Assembly (NCBI GenBank): GCA_045536025.1
Contig: JAZSMT010000023.1
Span: forward strand, 1-44,407
Reading direction: 5' to 3'
Length of the DNA: 44,407 bases
Source: HGM11412 sp045536025
Lineage (GTDB): Bacteria > Bacillota > Clostridia > Christensenellales > Borkfalkiaceae
This document shows, one piece after another, positions 7,412 through 16,123 of the stretch. Under the pieces are notes generated by a model. The model had not been told where the DNA came from. It did not search any database and saw only the letters and a list, made by a program, of their open reading frames with translations. A program made the position numbers and the translations under genes. The first letter of the stretch is position 1. Every line of letters begins with the position of its first letter.

Positions 7412-9700
7412 ATGAAAAAGAAAAATTTTGGCGTATATCTTAAAGGGGTATACAAAGGTTGTAACTTAATAGCTTGTTTAATAACGAGCTTACTTGTTGG
7501 CGCTTTAGTTTATTTAGGCGAGCTTTCGGGCGCGTTTGAAAAACTCGCTAACATCAAAACTGAAAAGTTGCTTGCAATAATTATTCCCGCGGGCTTAGGT
7601 GTGATTGCGCTTGCATACGCAACCGTTAAAAGCATCTTTAAAAAAGAAATCGGCATAGCCGATTCGGTTGGAGTTATAGGCGCAACTTTAAGCGTAGTTT
7701 TACTAGTTTTATCTCTCACGGCCATTGGAACTGCTACTTTCGTAGGTAAAATCATTGCTTTTGCAGTTGCCGTTGTAATAACGGTGGCAATTGCAATTTT
7801 AAGAGCAAAGTATTCCGACGGTACGGTTAAAGTTAATTACGACGACGTTCCTCCTGCAAACTCCACGATTAAAAGTTATTATCAAGCCTTCTTCAAAAAA
7901 TATCTCGTATACGCAATCGCGTTTGCGGCAGTATCGGTGGCAGGGCTTATCCTTATGGATAGCGCTAACTTCGTTACCACTTTGTTCAATAAAAAGAACG
8001 TAGCTTTAACGGCTACGGTTATTGCACTTATCGTAGTTTTATTCTTAACCTTATACGTTTCAAGAATAAAAGATAGAGATATTGATTTTGTTGACGTTTT
8101 GTTACTTATAATGCTCGTAGGCGGTCTTACGATGCTCGTTCTTACGTTATTCGTAGGCGCTAGAAATAAGCTTTTAGTAGGCTTGTTCGGCGGTGCTGTA
8201 TTAATCGTATCGGCTGTTCTTTCGCTTATTGCAGCTAAAAACACGCATATCGAAACAAAGACGGAAAAGGAAGAATACGCTCACGCAAAATCGGGCGTTA
8301 AAGCTTATTTCGTATCGTTAAAGAGGCACGTAAACGTTATTACGCTAGTAGCCGTTTCGTTAATCGTTGCAAGCGTGTTTGCTTGGCTTTTGTTAACGGG
8401 TATGGCGTCGAGTTTAATCAACGGTTTAAAACTTGCAAATAGAAAGGAATTCACCATTGCAATATTTGCAGTTGCCGTATTCGTGCTTGCGCTTATGTTT
8501 GCTGACGTTTCGCTTCACAGAGTTGAAACAATGGACCTTATTATGGTTGCTACGGCAATATCTTCGATAGTTGCACTTATAGTAGACCAACTTATTATGA
8601 AACAAACCTATATCGTTGGCGGTTTATTGTTTACGGTGGTTGCGGTAATAGCTATCGCGTTTATAGTTTTAAGAACGCGCTTTGTTAAGCTTTTACCTAA
8701 AACTGCGGTAGAAGAAGTTAAGATCGAAGTTCCCGAAACGGTTGAAGAAAAATCCGTAGTAGTTGAAGAGGCTCAACCTAATACTAAAGAGAATGAGTTT
8801 GTTGCCGAAGAAGAAACGGTTGCAACTCAATCTCCTGAACTCGTAACGGTTGAGGAAGAAGTTCCTGTAAAACTTAAACGCGTTAACGTTAAAAAGTCGT
8901 TTGAGATATATCTTAGAACGGGTGACGATCAGCTCAAAGAAAACTATACTAAAATCAAAAACGAGCTTTTAAGTTACGGTGTTCACGCAAGATTTACCAA
9001 GATGAGAGAAAATTTCTCCAAAAAAGGTTTATCAATGAGCAAGGTTAAACCCGAAAAGAATTTAAGGCTTCAAGCAAAGCTTTTAATTCGCGGAAAATTT
9101 TTAAAGCTTTATCTTAACGTTGACCCGACTGCTATTGACGCTAACTATTTTAGAATTAAAGACGTTTCAGATAAAATGCCCGACCAACCCACTTACATAA
9201 AAGTTCGCTCTAAGCTTTCGCTTAAGCGTGCTCTTGAGCTTATCAATCTTCTTGCTGAGAAAGAGGGCTTTAAAAAGAAAAAGAAATTCGAGCCAGTTGA
9301 TTATAAGGCTGAATTTACCGACGAAAATCTTTCGTATATGCAAAAGCTTGGTTACGACTATATGGTAAAAGAAAGCGTAACCTATCAAGAGGTTTTACAG
9401 TATAGAGAAGATTGGGCTGAAAGGGTAATTAAGACGAAAATCGTTCCCGACGCTGAAAGATATATCTACGACGAAATTGCACTTAAGTATATCGAAAGAG
9501 AGTATAACGATGGTGACGTTATAGACCTTGAATCGTTAAGAGCGAAAGGTCTTATCAAGATTAACTGTAACCACTTAACGATTACCGCAAGTGAAACGCT
9601 TTCTAAAAAGCTTTACGTTGAGGCAAACGCTATCGATAATAAAACTGCACAAATGGTTATTATCGCAGGCGGTGAAGTAACGCGTTTGGTGTTTGACTAA
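7412..9700 (+). CDS. Polytopic membrane protein with undescribed cytoplasmic domain and C-terminal ribosomal L15-like domain
   Basis: 762 residues. About twelve hydrophobic segments fill residues 15-430. Then comes an acidic Glu/Val-rich linker (about 433-488), a domain of about 130 residues (FEIYLRTGDDQLKENY to about residue 625, with LKLYLNVDP and IKDVSDK), and a last domain of about 105 residues. The end (DVIDLESLRAKGLI ... LYVEANAI ... AGGEVTRL) closely resembles the C-terminal half of ribosomal protein L15, but this is no ribosomal protein. The middle domain recurs in the protein at 16124-17059. SD AAGGGGG; a terminator follows. Function unknown; membrane-linked RNA or ribosome contact is speculation from the L15 likeness. 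Confidence 0.75.
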   Translation: MKKKNFGVYLKGVYKGCNLIACLITSLLVGALVYLGELSGAFEKLANIKTEKLLAIIIPAGLGVIALAYATVKSIFKKEIGIADSVGVIGATLSVVLLVLSLTAIGTATFVGKIIAFAVAVVITVAIAILRAKYSDGTVKVNYDDVPPANSTIKSYYQAFFKKYLVYAIAFAAVSVAGLILMDSANFVTTLFNKKNVALTATVIALIVVLFLTLYVSRIKDRDIDFVDVLLLIMLVGGLTMLVLTLFVGARNKLLVGLFGGAVLIVSAVLSLIAAKNTHIETKTEKEEYAHAKSGVKAYFVSLKRHVNVITLVAVSLIVASVFAWLLLTGMASSLINGLKLANRKEFTIAIFAVAVFVLALMFADVSLHRVETMDLIMVATAISSIVALIVDQLIMKQTYIVGGLLFTVVAVIAIAFIVLRTRFVKLLPKTAVEEVKIEVPETVEEKSVVVEEAQPNTKENEFVAEEETVATQSPELVTVEEEVPVKLKRVNVKKSFEIYLRTGDDQLKENYTKIKNELLSYGVHARFTKMRENFSKKGLSMSKVKPEKNLRLQAKLLIRGKFLKLYLNVDPTAIDANYFRIKDVSDKMPDQPTYIKVRSKLSLKRALELINLLAEKEGFKKKKKFEPVDYKAEFTDENLSYMQKLGYDYMVKESVTYQEVLQYREDWAERVIKTKIVPDAERYIYDEIALKYIEREYNDGDVIDLESLRAKGLIKINCNHLTITASETLSKKLYVEANAIDNKTAQMVIIAGGEVTRLVFD

Positions 9701-9705
9701 AACTT

Positions 9706-9740
9706 AAAACGAGCAAGGCAACAGCCTTGCTCGTTTTTTA
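9706..9740. terminator. Bidirectional terminator between convergent genes
   Basis: A 13-bp perfect stem (AAACGAGCAAGGC, 9707-9719, with GCCTTGCTCGTTT, 9724-9736), 4-nt loop, T run to 9740. Confidence 0.92.
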
Positions 9741-9749
9741 TATTTAATT

Positions 9750-10367
9750 TTATTCGTCGGTTTTAGGTTTGCTTTTTACAAGTTTTACTATAAATAAAGT
9801 TAGCATAATAAGCGCTATTATAAGAAGTATTGTAATAATCGTATCGACGTAGGCTTGGAAGAAAAAGGTAATTGCCGTTATAATAATTCCTGCGATTAAA
9901 TTACCTAAAACTATAGGTAAAAATGCCTCGCGGAATTTCATATTTAAAAATACGGCTATTGCAGTCCCTGTCCAAATGCCGGTTACGGGGAAGGGAACGG
10001 CAACGAAGATAAAAAGCGCAAGCATTAAAAACTTTTTAACTTGTTCTTCGGGTTTGTCGGTAGCGTTCTTTGCAACCGATTTTGCCTTTTCTTCAAACAC
10101 CGTTTCAATTTTTTGAATAATTTTTTTTATAAACTTAATCTTTTTAAGAAGATTAAAAATGGGTATAAGCAAGAAAAATATAGGAATTACTATAAGCGAA
10201 GAACCGCAGTATGCAAGTAGCGCCGAGCGCACTAGCGATAATCCAAGCCCCGTGCCTATCGGAATAGCACCCTTTAGCTCAATTAGCGGAAACATTGACA
10301 CAAGTAGGGTTATAAGTTCGCCACTATCTGTTATGCTTTTAAAAAAATTAAGCAAGATTTCTCCCAT
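9750..10367 (-). CDS. Small multidrug-export-type membrane protein (COG2426 / Sm_multidrug_ex)
   Basis: 205 residues from the ATG at 10367, which has an AGGAG SD 4 nt upstream; a longer in-frame start at 10412 has none. The family signature is near the N-terminus (SMFPLIELKGAIPIGTGLGLS) with the later conserved FVAVPFPVTGIWTGT. Five or so transmembrane helices; the stretch KKIKFIKKIIQKIETVFEEKAK forms a cytoplasmic loop. The export role in the family name is poorly supported experimentally. Confidence 0.85.
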   Translation of the reverse strand: MGEILLNFFKSITDSGELITLLVSMFPLIELKGAIPIGTGLGLSLVRSALLAYCGSSLIVIPIFFLLIPIFNLLKKIKFIKKIIQKIETVFEEKAKSVAKNATDKPEEQVKKFLMLALFIFVAVPFPVTGIWTGTAIAVFLNMKFREAFLPIVLGNLIAGIIITAITFFFQAYVDTIITILLIIALIMLTLFIVKLVKSKPKTDE

Positions 10368-10440
10368 AACTCTCCTAAAACGATTGATTTTACCTAAAAA
10401 GTATTTTATCATATTAATATAAATATTGCAAGGGGTTAAA

Positions 10441-11184
10441 ATGTTTACACTTCAACAACTTATGTCGCCGGTTAGAAGGGCGGTTGCCGATTTTAATATG
10501 ATAAAGTCGGGCGACGTTATCGCCGTTGGCTTGTCTGGCGGGAAAGACAGTATTGCTCTACTTTCAGCCCTCGCAGGCTTAAGGCGGTTTTATCCTGAAA
10601 AATTTGAAGTTATTGCCGTTAGAATTGACACGGGCATCGGCTATGATAAAAATGAAGAGAAAGCACTTTGCGATTACGTTGAGAGCTTAGGCGTAAAGTA
10701 TCACGTAGAGCCAACCCAAATATATCAAGTGGTGTTTGAAGAAAGAAAGGAAAAAAATCCTTGTTCGCTTTGTGCAAATATGAGAAGGGGCGCGCTCAAT
10801 TCCACCGCTAAAAAATTAGGTTGCAACAAGGTTGCGCTCGGTCACCATGCCGACGATTTGATTGAAACCTTTTTTCTTTCAATGATATACGAGGGTAGGC
10901 TTTCAACCTTTCAGCCTGTAACCTATTTATCTAAAGCCGACCTCAGCGTTATAAGACCTTTAATTTACGTTAAAGAGCACGAGATTTTATCCTTTTCAAA
11001 GGATAAGCCTATCCTTAAAAATCCCTGCCCGGTAGATAAGTTTACTCAGCGCGAGGCGGTTAAGGAAACGATTAAAAAACTAAGCGAAGAATACCCTTTA
11101 CTTAAGGATAACGTGTTTAACGCTCTCGTGGACGATAAAAGGCACAATCTTATAAAGAAACCGCTTGAAACGAGCGAAAAATAA
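10441..11184 (+). CDS. TtcA-type PP-loop ATPase, tRNA 2-thiolation family
   Basis: 247 residues from the ATG at 10441 (SD AGGGG); the in-frame TTG at 10426 lies upstream of the SD. PP-loop SGGKDSIALL, the paired cysteines CSLCANMRRG, the family motif ALGHHADD, and a third cysteine in KNPCPVD that fits the cluster-ligand position. In E. coli TtcA such a [4Fe-4S]-dependent enzyme thiolates C32 of tRNAs. The family also includes other tRNA sulfur-transfer enzymes, so the exact target base is uncertain. Divergent from the exporter gene. Confidence 0.8.
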   Translation: MFTLQQLMSPVRRAVADFNMIKSGDVIAVGLSGGKDSIALLSALAGLRRFYPEKFEVIAVRIDTGIGYDKNEEKALCDYVESLGVKYHVEPTQIYQVVFEERKEKNPCSLCANMRRGALNSTAKKLGCNKVALGHHADDLIETFFLSMIYEGRLSTFQPVTYLSKADLSVIRPLIYVKEHEILSFSKDKPILKNPCPVDKFTQREAVKETIKKLSEEYPLLKDNVFNALVDDKRHNLIKKPLETSEK

Positions 11185-11193
11185 TGGTATACT
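11165..11193 (+). promoter_or_regulatory. Promoter of rhaB, inside the end of the ttcA-like gene
   Basis: TTGAAA (11165-11170), 17-nt spacer, TATACT (11188-11193), 32 nt before the ATG of rhaB. Confidence 0.7.
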
Positions 11194-11224
11194 ATTATTA
11201 ATATATATAGACAAGGAGACAAAA

Positions 11225-12610
11225 ATGTATTATTTAGCAGTTGATATAGGCGCGTCAAGCGGTAGGCACATTTTAGGAAATTTTGAAAACGGCAAACTCA
11301 CCCTTAAAGAAATTTACCGTTTTTCTAACGGTGCCGAAAAAAGAGGTGACAAACTCGTTTGGAACGTTGACGAGCTTTTTAAAAATATAGTAGCAGGTAT
11401 TAAAGAGTGTAAAAACTTAGGTATAATTCCTTATTCCGTAGGTATTGATACTTGGGGTGTAGACTACGCGCTTTTAGACGAAAACGATAATTTAATCGGC
11501 GAGGTCTTTTCTTATCGTGACAGCAGGACGGACGCTTCTCTTATAGAGGTAGAAAAAATTATTTCGTTTGAAGAAAGTTATAAAATAACTGGTATTCAAC
11601 GCGCGCAGTATAACACCGTTTATCAGCTTTATGCCGATAAAATGAGTGGTAAGCTAAGTAAAGCAAAAACGATGCTTTCTATTCCAGACTATTTGCACTA
11701 TCTTTTAAGCGGTGTTAAAAAGAACGAATACACTCACGCTTCAACGTCGGGTTTGTTAGACGCTAAAACGGGTGACTGGTCGTATGAAATAATAGATAAG
11801 CTCGGTTATCCAAGGGAAATATTTGGCAAACTTTATAAGCCTGGTGAAGTTGTTGGCGACCTTAAAGAAGAAATTCAAAAAGAGGTTGGCTTTAACATTA
11901 AAGTGGTATTCCCCGCCTCGCACGACACGGCTAGTGCAGTAATGGCAGTTCCTGCGGTTAAGGGTTGCCCCCTTTACATTTCAAGCGGTACGTGGTCGCT
12001 TCTCGGCACGGAACTTGAAACTCCCATAACTAGCAAAGAGGCTTTTGAGTTCAATGCCACCAACGAGGGTGGATTTGCAGGCACTATAAGGTTTTTAAGA
12101 AACATTACGGGTATGTGGGCTATCCAAAGCGTTAAAAAGGAGCTTGGTGGCAAGTATAGTTATGACGACCTTATGAACCTCGCTATCGAGTGCAATTCAA
12201 CAGGTAGCATAATCGACCTTAACGACAATAGGTTCTTAGCGCCCGAAAGTATGATAGGTGCAATCAAGGGCTACTGTGAAGATAAGGGTTTAAAAGTTCC
12301 CGAAACTGTTGGCGAGATTATGGACGTTATTTATAAAAGCTTAGCAACTATCTACGCTGAAACGATAGTAGCAACTGAAAAAATCACGGGAAAAACCTTT
12401 GAAATTCTTAATATCGTAGGCGGTGGCAGTAAGGACGGATATCTTAATAAAATCACTAAACAATACACCGGCAAGCGCGTTCTTGCAGGCCCTACCGAAG
12501 GTACGGCAGTTGGCAACCTCCTCGCTCAAATAATTTCTGCCGGCGAGCTTAAAGACCTTAAAGAGGGGCGTGAAGTAGTTAAGAATTCCTTTGCCGTTAT
12601 AGAGGTATAA
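11225..12610 (+). CDS. rhaB: Rhamnulokinase (FGGY kinase)
   Basis: 461 residues from the ATG at 11225 (SD AAGGAG); an in-frame TTG at 11165 is only part of the promoter. It phosphorylates L-rhamnulose at C1 with ATP. Visible are the N-terminal phosphate loop AVDIGASSGRHILG, the sugar-binding region VGIDTWGVDYALLD and YRDSRT, the hinge segment ASHDTASAV, SSGTWSLLG, and the C-terminal adenosine motif NIVGGGSKDGYLN. No rhaA or rhaD is next to it in this window; the gene stands alone behind its own promoter and is followed directly by non-coding repeats. Confidence 0.93.
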   Translation: MYYLAVDIGASSGRHILGNFENGKLTLKEIYRFSNGAEKRGDKLVWNVDELFKNIVAGIKECKNLGIIPYSVGIDTWGVDYALLDENDNLIGEVFSYRDSRTDASLIEVEKIISFEESYKITGIQRAQYNTVYQLYADKMSGKLSKAKTMLSIPDYLHYLLSGVKKNEYTHASTSGLLDAKTGDWSYEIIDKLGYPREIFGKLYKPGEVVGDLKEEIQKEVGFNIKVVFPASHDTASAVMAVPAVKGCPLYISSGTWSLLGTELETPITSKEAFEFNATNEGGFAGTIRFLRNITGMWAIQSVKKELGGKYSYDDLMNLAIECNSTGSIIDLNDNRFLAPESMIGAIKGYCEDKGLKVPETVGEIMDVIYKSLATIYAETIVATEKITGKTFEILNIVGGGSKDGYLNKITKQYTGKRVLAGPTEGTAVGNLLAQIISAGELKDLKEGREVVKNSFAVIEV

Positions 12611-12728
12611 GCCGTTATTTCGGGCATTATACTTCGTTTCTACTTAGACGATAAACCTCGATGACCAAAAAGGTCAATCTCTGCGCTAAAAAATCTTGTA
12701 TCTCGCCTAACTTGTTTCTAACGGCTTA
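12608..12728. repeat. Intergenic structured repeat, family A copy 1
   Basis: Starts on the rhaB stop codon. Its ends are inverted repeats (TAAGCCGTTA, 12608-12617; TAACGGCTTA, 12719-12728). Inside are the small hairpin GACC-AAAAA-GGTC and the family tail CTCGCCTAACTTGTTTCTAA. Related copies lie at 17064, 24161, 26700, 29618 and 34184. Function unknown. Confidence 0.7.
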
Positions 12729-12810
12729 AATAACGCTTGGCATAGGCTTGGCGTTTTGCTCAACTTGCACTAACGCCTTAAATTGAGTTTTGTATAAACC
12801 AACAATAATA

Positions 12811-13142
12811 AAAAGCACGGATAAGGCAGTTCCTATTAGGGATTTTTATCCATAATAAAAGTGTAGCACACTATACTTCACTAAAAGTGAAATGTAGTGT
12901 GCTTTTCTTATCCACAAAAGTTAATTTTATATAAGTTATATTTTTAGCCTCGTGGCTAAAAGTGATATGCCGTTGGCGTGGTATTTTGGCTCTCGCCAAA
13001 GTTATATTAAATAAATCCTTAACTTACCGTTAGGCAAATATAACTGCGTAGCAATATCACTTGCGTTAGCAAATCTAACAAATCCGTAAGGATTTATTTA
13101 GTTGCCGAATCCCTTGTGGGGACTCGGCTAAGCCGTGCTTTT
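12811..13142. repeat. Structured ~330-nt non-coding repeat, family B copy 1
   Basis: Bounded by inverted repeats AAAAGCACGG (12811-12820) and CCGTGCTTTT (13133-13142). Inside are a long hairpin (12865-12903, AGCACACTA with TAGTGTGCT), a hairpin TTGGC-TCTC-GCCAA, a long-range stem AATAAATCCTTA/TAAGGATTTATT, and a hairpin near the right end (GCCGA ... CGGC). The whole design recurs at 21098-21444 with compensatory base changes. It fills most of the gap between rhaB and the convergent DUF1846 gene, touching the latter's stop codon. No protein is encoded. Confidence 0.8.
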
Positions 13143-14624
13143 TTATTGTTTTATTTTCTTTTCTTCATAAACTGCGGTGCTGGTTGATACTATGCCAAGC
13201 TTTCTAAGCATTTTACTATCAATGTGGGGTAAAAGTACCGACGTGTGCATTTGCGCGCCGTTTAGCATGGGGAGCTTAGATATTGCAAGCTGAGCGTATT
13301 TATTAGTTACCGACGAGCTTGATAGAGCTATAAGCATTTCGTCAATATGTAATCTTGGCGTTACCGAAGATAAATATTTAACTTTAAGCTCTGTAATAGG
13401 CACTATTCTTTCAGGAAGTAAAAGCTTTTCGCTATCGTCAATCCCTGCAAGATATTTAAGCGCGTTTATAAGCATTGCGCTTTGGCTTTCCAAAAGTTCG
13501 CTAGTTTTACCAGTTATTATCGTACCGTCTAAAAGTTCAATTGCGCTACAAGGCACTTTTTCTTTATTTGCCTTTTCAGTGCAAGCGGTGTAAACCTTTC
13601 GCATATCGACTGAAACGTTAAGACCTTGCATTAGGTGATAAATTTTCTCTGACTCATCTGGGTCTAAATTGTTTCGCCTTTCAGTTTCAAGCGCTTTAAA
13701 ATACCGCCTTATAATTTCTTGTTTTGAAGCTTCCTTACAAACCTCGTCATCCGAAATTGCAAAGCCTGCCATATTAACGCCCATGTCGGTAGGCGATTTA
13801 TAGGGCGATATGCCCATTAGCTTTTCAAACAAGGTGTTAAGAACTGGGAAAATCTCAACGTCACGATTATAGTTAACTGTGGTTACGCCGTAGGCAGATA
13901 AATGCCACGGGTCTATCATATTAACGTCGTTAAGGTCGGCAGTTGCTGCCTCGTAAGCAACGTTAACGGGGTGTTTAAGTGGCAAATTCCAGATAGGAAA
14001 GGTTTCGTATTTAGCGTAGCCCGATTTTATACCCCGCTTTAGGTCGTGATAAATGTTAGATAAACAAGTTGCCATTTTACCGCTACCAGGACCTGGCGCC
14101 GTTACTACTACTAGGTTTCTACTAGTTTCAATATAGTCGTTTTTACCGTAGCCGTCTTCACTTATGATGTACTGAACGTTAGAGGGGTAGCCCTTTATCA
14201 TATAGTGGCGATAAACTTTAAGCCCCATTTTTTTAAGGCGTTTTGCAAACAGTACGGCAGGCTCGTTGGTTTGGTCAAACCTAGAAAGCACCACGCTACC
14301 AACTAAAAGACCGTAGCTTCTAAAAATACCTATAAGCCTAATAACGTCTTGATCGTAAGTTATACCAAGGTCGGAACGCACCTTATTTTTTTGTATGTCA
14401 ACCGAGTTGATAACGATAACGATTTCAGCCTTGTCTTTAAGCTTAGAAAGCATTTTAATCTTATTATCGGGCACAAAGCCGGGAAGAACGCGCGCTGCGT
14501 GATTATCGTCAAAAAGCTTTCCGCCGAACTCAAGATATAGCTTTCCGCCGAACTCGTTAATGCGTTCGGAAATCTTTTCAGATTGCATTTGAAGATATTT
14601 CTCACTGTCAAACCCGATATTCAT
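13143..14624 (-). CDS. DUF1846 family protein
   Basis: 493 residues, the usual family length. It begins MNIGFDSEKYLQMQSEKI and carries the conserved LYLEFGGKLFDD, VLPGFVPDNKI, TAPGPGSGKMATCLSN (a P-loop-like turn) and LPLKHPVNVAYEAATADL. Members are widespread in Firmicutes and cytoplasmic. Structures exist but the biochemical role is unsettled as far as I know. A single gene with an AAGGAGA SD; its 3' end abuts repeat copy B1. Confidence 0.9.
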   Translation of the reverse strand: MNIGFDSEKYLQMQSEKISERINEFGGKLYLEFGGKLFDDNHAARVLPGFVPDNKIKMLSKLKDKAEIVIVINSVDIQKNKVRSDLGITYDQDVIRLIGIFRSYGLLVGSVVLSRFDQTNEPAVLFAKRLKKMGLKVYRHYMIKGYPSNVQYIISEDGYGKNDYIETSRNLVVVTAPGPGSGKMATCLSNIYHDLKRGIKSGYAKYETFPIWNLPLKHPVNVAYEAATADLNDVNMIDPWHLSAYGVTTVNYNRDVEIFPVLNTLFEKLMGISPYKSPTDMGVNMAGFAISDDEVCKEASKQEIIRRYFKALETERRNNLDPDESEKIYHLMQGLNVSVDMRKVYTACTEKANKEKVPCSAIELLDGTIITGKTSELLESQSAMLINALKYLAGIDDSEKLLLPERIVPITELKVKYLSSVTPRLHIDEMLIALSSSSVTNKYAQLAISKLPMLNGAQMHTSVLLPHIDSKMLRKLGIVSTSTAVYEEKKIKQ

Positions 14625-14725
14625 CTTACGTTCTCCTTATAAAATACTATTATATTTTATCATACTTAACCGCCTAAATCAACATAAAGCGAAAAAAATT
14701 TATTTTTTTCTTAACTACTAAACCG

Positions 14726-14754
14726 TTTACATAATTTGGTTTTAAGTATATAAT
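14726..14754 (+). promoter_or_regulatory. Promoter of the mrp-yqeY pair
   Basis: TTTACA (14726-14731), 17 nt, TATAAT (14749-14754), 31 nt before the ATG at 14786. Confidence 0.75.
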
Positions 14755-14785
14755 AAATACGTATCACTAATTTTTAGGAGTAATT

Positions 14786-15607
14786 ATGAGTAGTTGCAAT
14801 CACGATTGTTCGTCTTGTAGTAAAGGCGATTGCAAAGATAGAGATTTTACCGTAAAACCCAAAGACGGCACGGAGTTTAAAAAAATAATAGCCGTAATGA
14901 GTGGTAAAGGCGGTGTAGGTAAATCGTTAGTTACCACCTTGCTTGCCGTTGAGGCTAACAAGCGCGGGCTTAAAACTGCCGTTTTAGACGCTGACGTTAC
15001 AGGGCCGTCTATTCCCAAGGCTTTTGGTTTAACTGATAAAGATAGAGCTCAAGGTTCGGACGAGGGGCTTTTCCCCGTAGTTGCTAAATCGGGCGTAAAG
15101 GTTATGAGTATGAACTCTTTACTTGAAGAGCCGTCAATGCCCGTCGTGTGGCGCGGTCCTATAATCTCGGGTGTAGTAAAGCAGTTTTATACCGACGTTT
15201 TGTGGGGTAAAAACGACGTGATGTTCATCGATATGCCTCCAGGCACGGGCGACGTTCCATTAACCGTATTTCAAAGCTTTAAAATTGACGGTATAGTCGT
15301 TGTAACCACACCGCAAGACCTCGTTTCAATGATAGTTGAAAAGTCGGTAAAAATGGCTAATATGATGAATATTCCCATCGTTGGAATAGTTGAAAATATG
15401 AGCTACGCCGTTTGCCCCGATTGCGGTAAAAAACTTTACGTTTTCGGCGAGGGTAAAACGGAAGAGGTTGCTAAAACCTACGGTTTAGAAGTTCTTGCTA
15501 AAATGCCTATAAACCCAAGCGTTGCAACGCTTATTGACGAGGGCGAGGCTGGCAAAATTGACACTAATTGTCTTAAAATGGCAATAGATAAAATTATGGA
15601 GAATTGA
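14786..15607 (+). CDS. mrp: Mrp/NBP35-type iron-sulfur carrier ATPase
   Basis: 273 residues. The deviant Walker A is VMSGKGGVGKSLV, followed by ADVTGPSIPKAFG and the switch region MPPGTGDVPLTVFQS, all typical of Mrp/ApbC/Nbp35. A cysteine-rich N-terminus (CNHDCSSCSKGDC) resembles the Nbp35 cluster-binding extension, and the C-terminal pair CPDCGK is the bridging cluster site. It carries Fe-S clusters to apoproteins in the cytoplasm. One nucleotide separates it from yqeY. Confidence 0.92.
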   Translation: MSSCNHDCSSCSKGDCKDRDFTVKPKDGTEFKKIIAVMSGKGGVGKSLVTTLLAVEANKRGLKTAVLDADVTGPSIPKAFGLTDKDRAQGSDEGLFPVVAKSGVKVMSMNSLLEEPSMPVVWRGPIISGVVKQFYTDVLWGKNDVMFIDMPPGTGDVPLTVFQSFKIDGIVVVTTPQDLVSMIVEKSVKMANMMNIPIVGIVENMSYAVCPDCGKKLYVFGEGKTEEVAKTYGLEVLAKMPINPSVATLIDEGEAGKIDTNCLKMAIDKIMEN

Positions 15608-15608
15608 T

Positions 15609-16034
15609 ATGACTCTTGAACAATTTAAAAAAGAAAAAATAGAAGCAATGAAGCAAAAAGATAAAGAAAAGGTATCTGCGCTCAACGTTATTATAACTAA
15701 GATTATGTCGCTAACCATTGAAAAGCGCGCATTAGGTGCTGACGTTACCGAGCAAGACGTTGATACTTTACTTCAAAAAGCCGAAAAAGAACTCACCGAA
15801 GAAAGAGAGGGCTTTATAAAAGCGGGAAGAGAAGAAAACGTTAAATCTTTGACAGCTCAAATCGAGATAATTAAGAAATATCTTCCTAAGCTTTTATCCG
15901 AGGAAGAGATTAAAAATATTATCGAAGGTTTAGACGATAAGTCTATCCCCTCGGTTATGAAACATTTTAAGCAAAACTACCAAGGTAAAGCCGATATGCG
16001 CCTCGTAAACGCGATTGCTAAAAATTATAATTAA
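15609..16034 (+). CDS. yqeY: GatB/YqeY domain protein
   Basis: 141 residues, a free-standing YqeY domain. The helical N-terminus is MTLEQFKKEKIEAMKQKD, and the family's conserved centre is EREGFIKAGREENV with EIIKKYLPKLLSEEEI. It resembles the tRNA-contacting tail domain of GatB but lacks the amidotransferase core; its role is unclear. It is cotranscribed with mrp. Confidence 0.88.
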   Translation: MTLEQFKKEKIEAMKQKDKEKVSALNVIITKIMSLTIEKRALGADVTEQDVDTLLQKAEKELTEEREGFIKAGREENVKSLTAQIEIIKKYLPKLLSEEEIKNIIEGLDDKSIPSVMKHFKQNYQGKADMRLVNAIAKNYN

Positions 16035-16071
16035 AAAAGTGGTCTATAAGGCGAAAAATTAGATAAAACTA

Positions 16072-16100
16072 TTGAAATTTTTATAAAAGTGCGTTATACT
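16072..16100 (+). promoter_or_regulatory. Promoter of the acidic-repeat protein gene
   Basis: TTGAAA (16072-16077), 17 nt, TATACT (16095-16100), 23 nt before the ATG at 16124, with AAGG as SD. Confidence 0.7.
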
Positions 16101-16123
16101 AAATAAAAACGCAAGGTATTATT

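Noticed and set aside
10159..10422. 87-codon plus-strand frame opposite the exporter gene
   Set aside because: Antisense of a conserved membrane protein; no SD.
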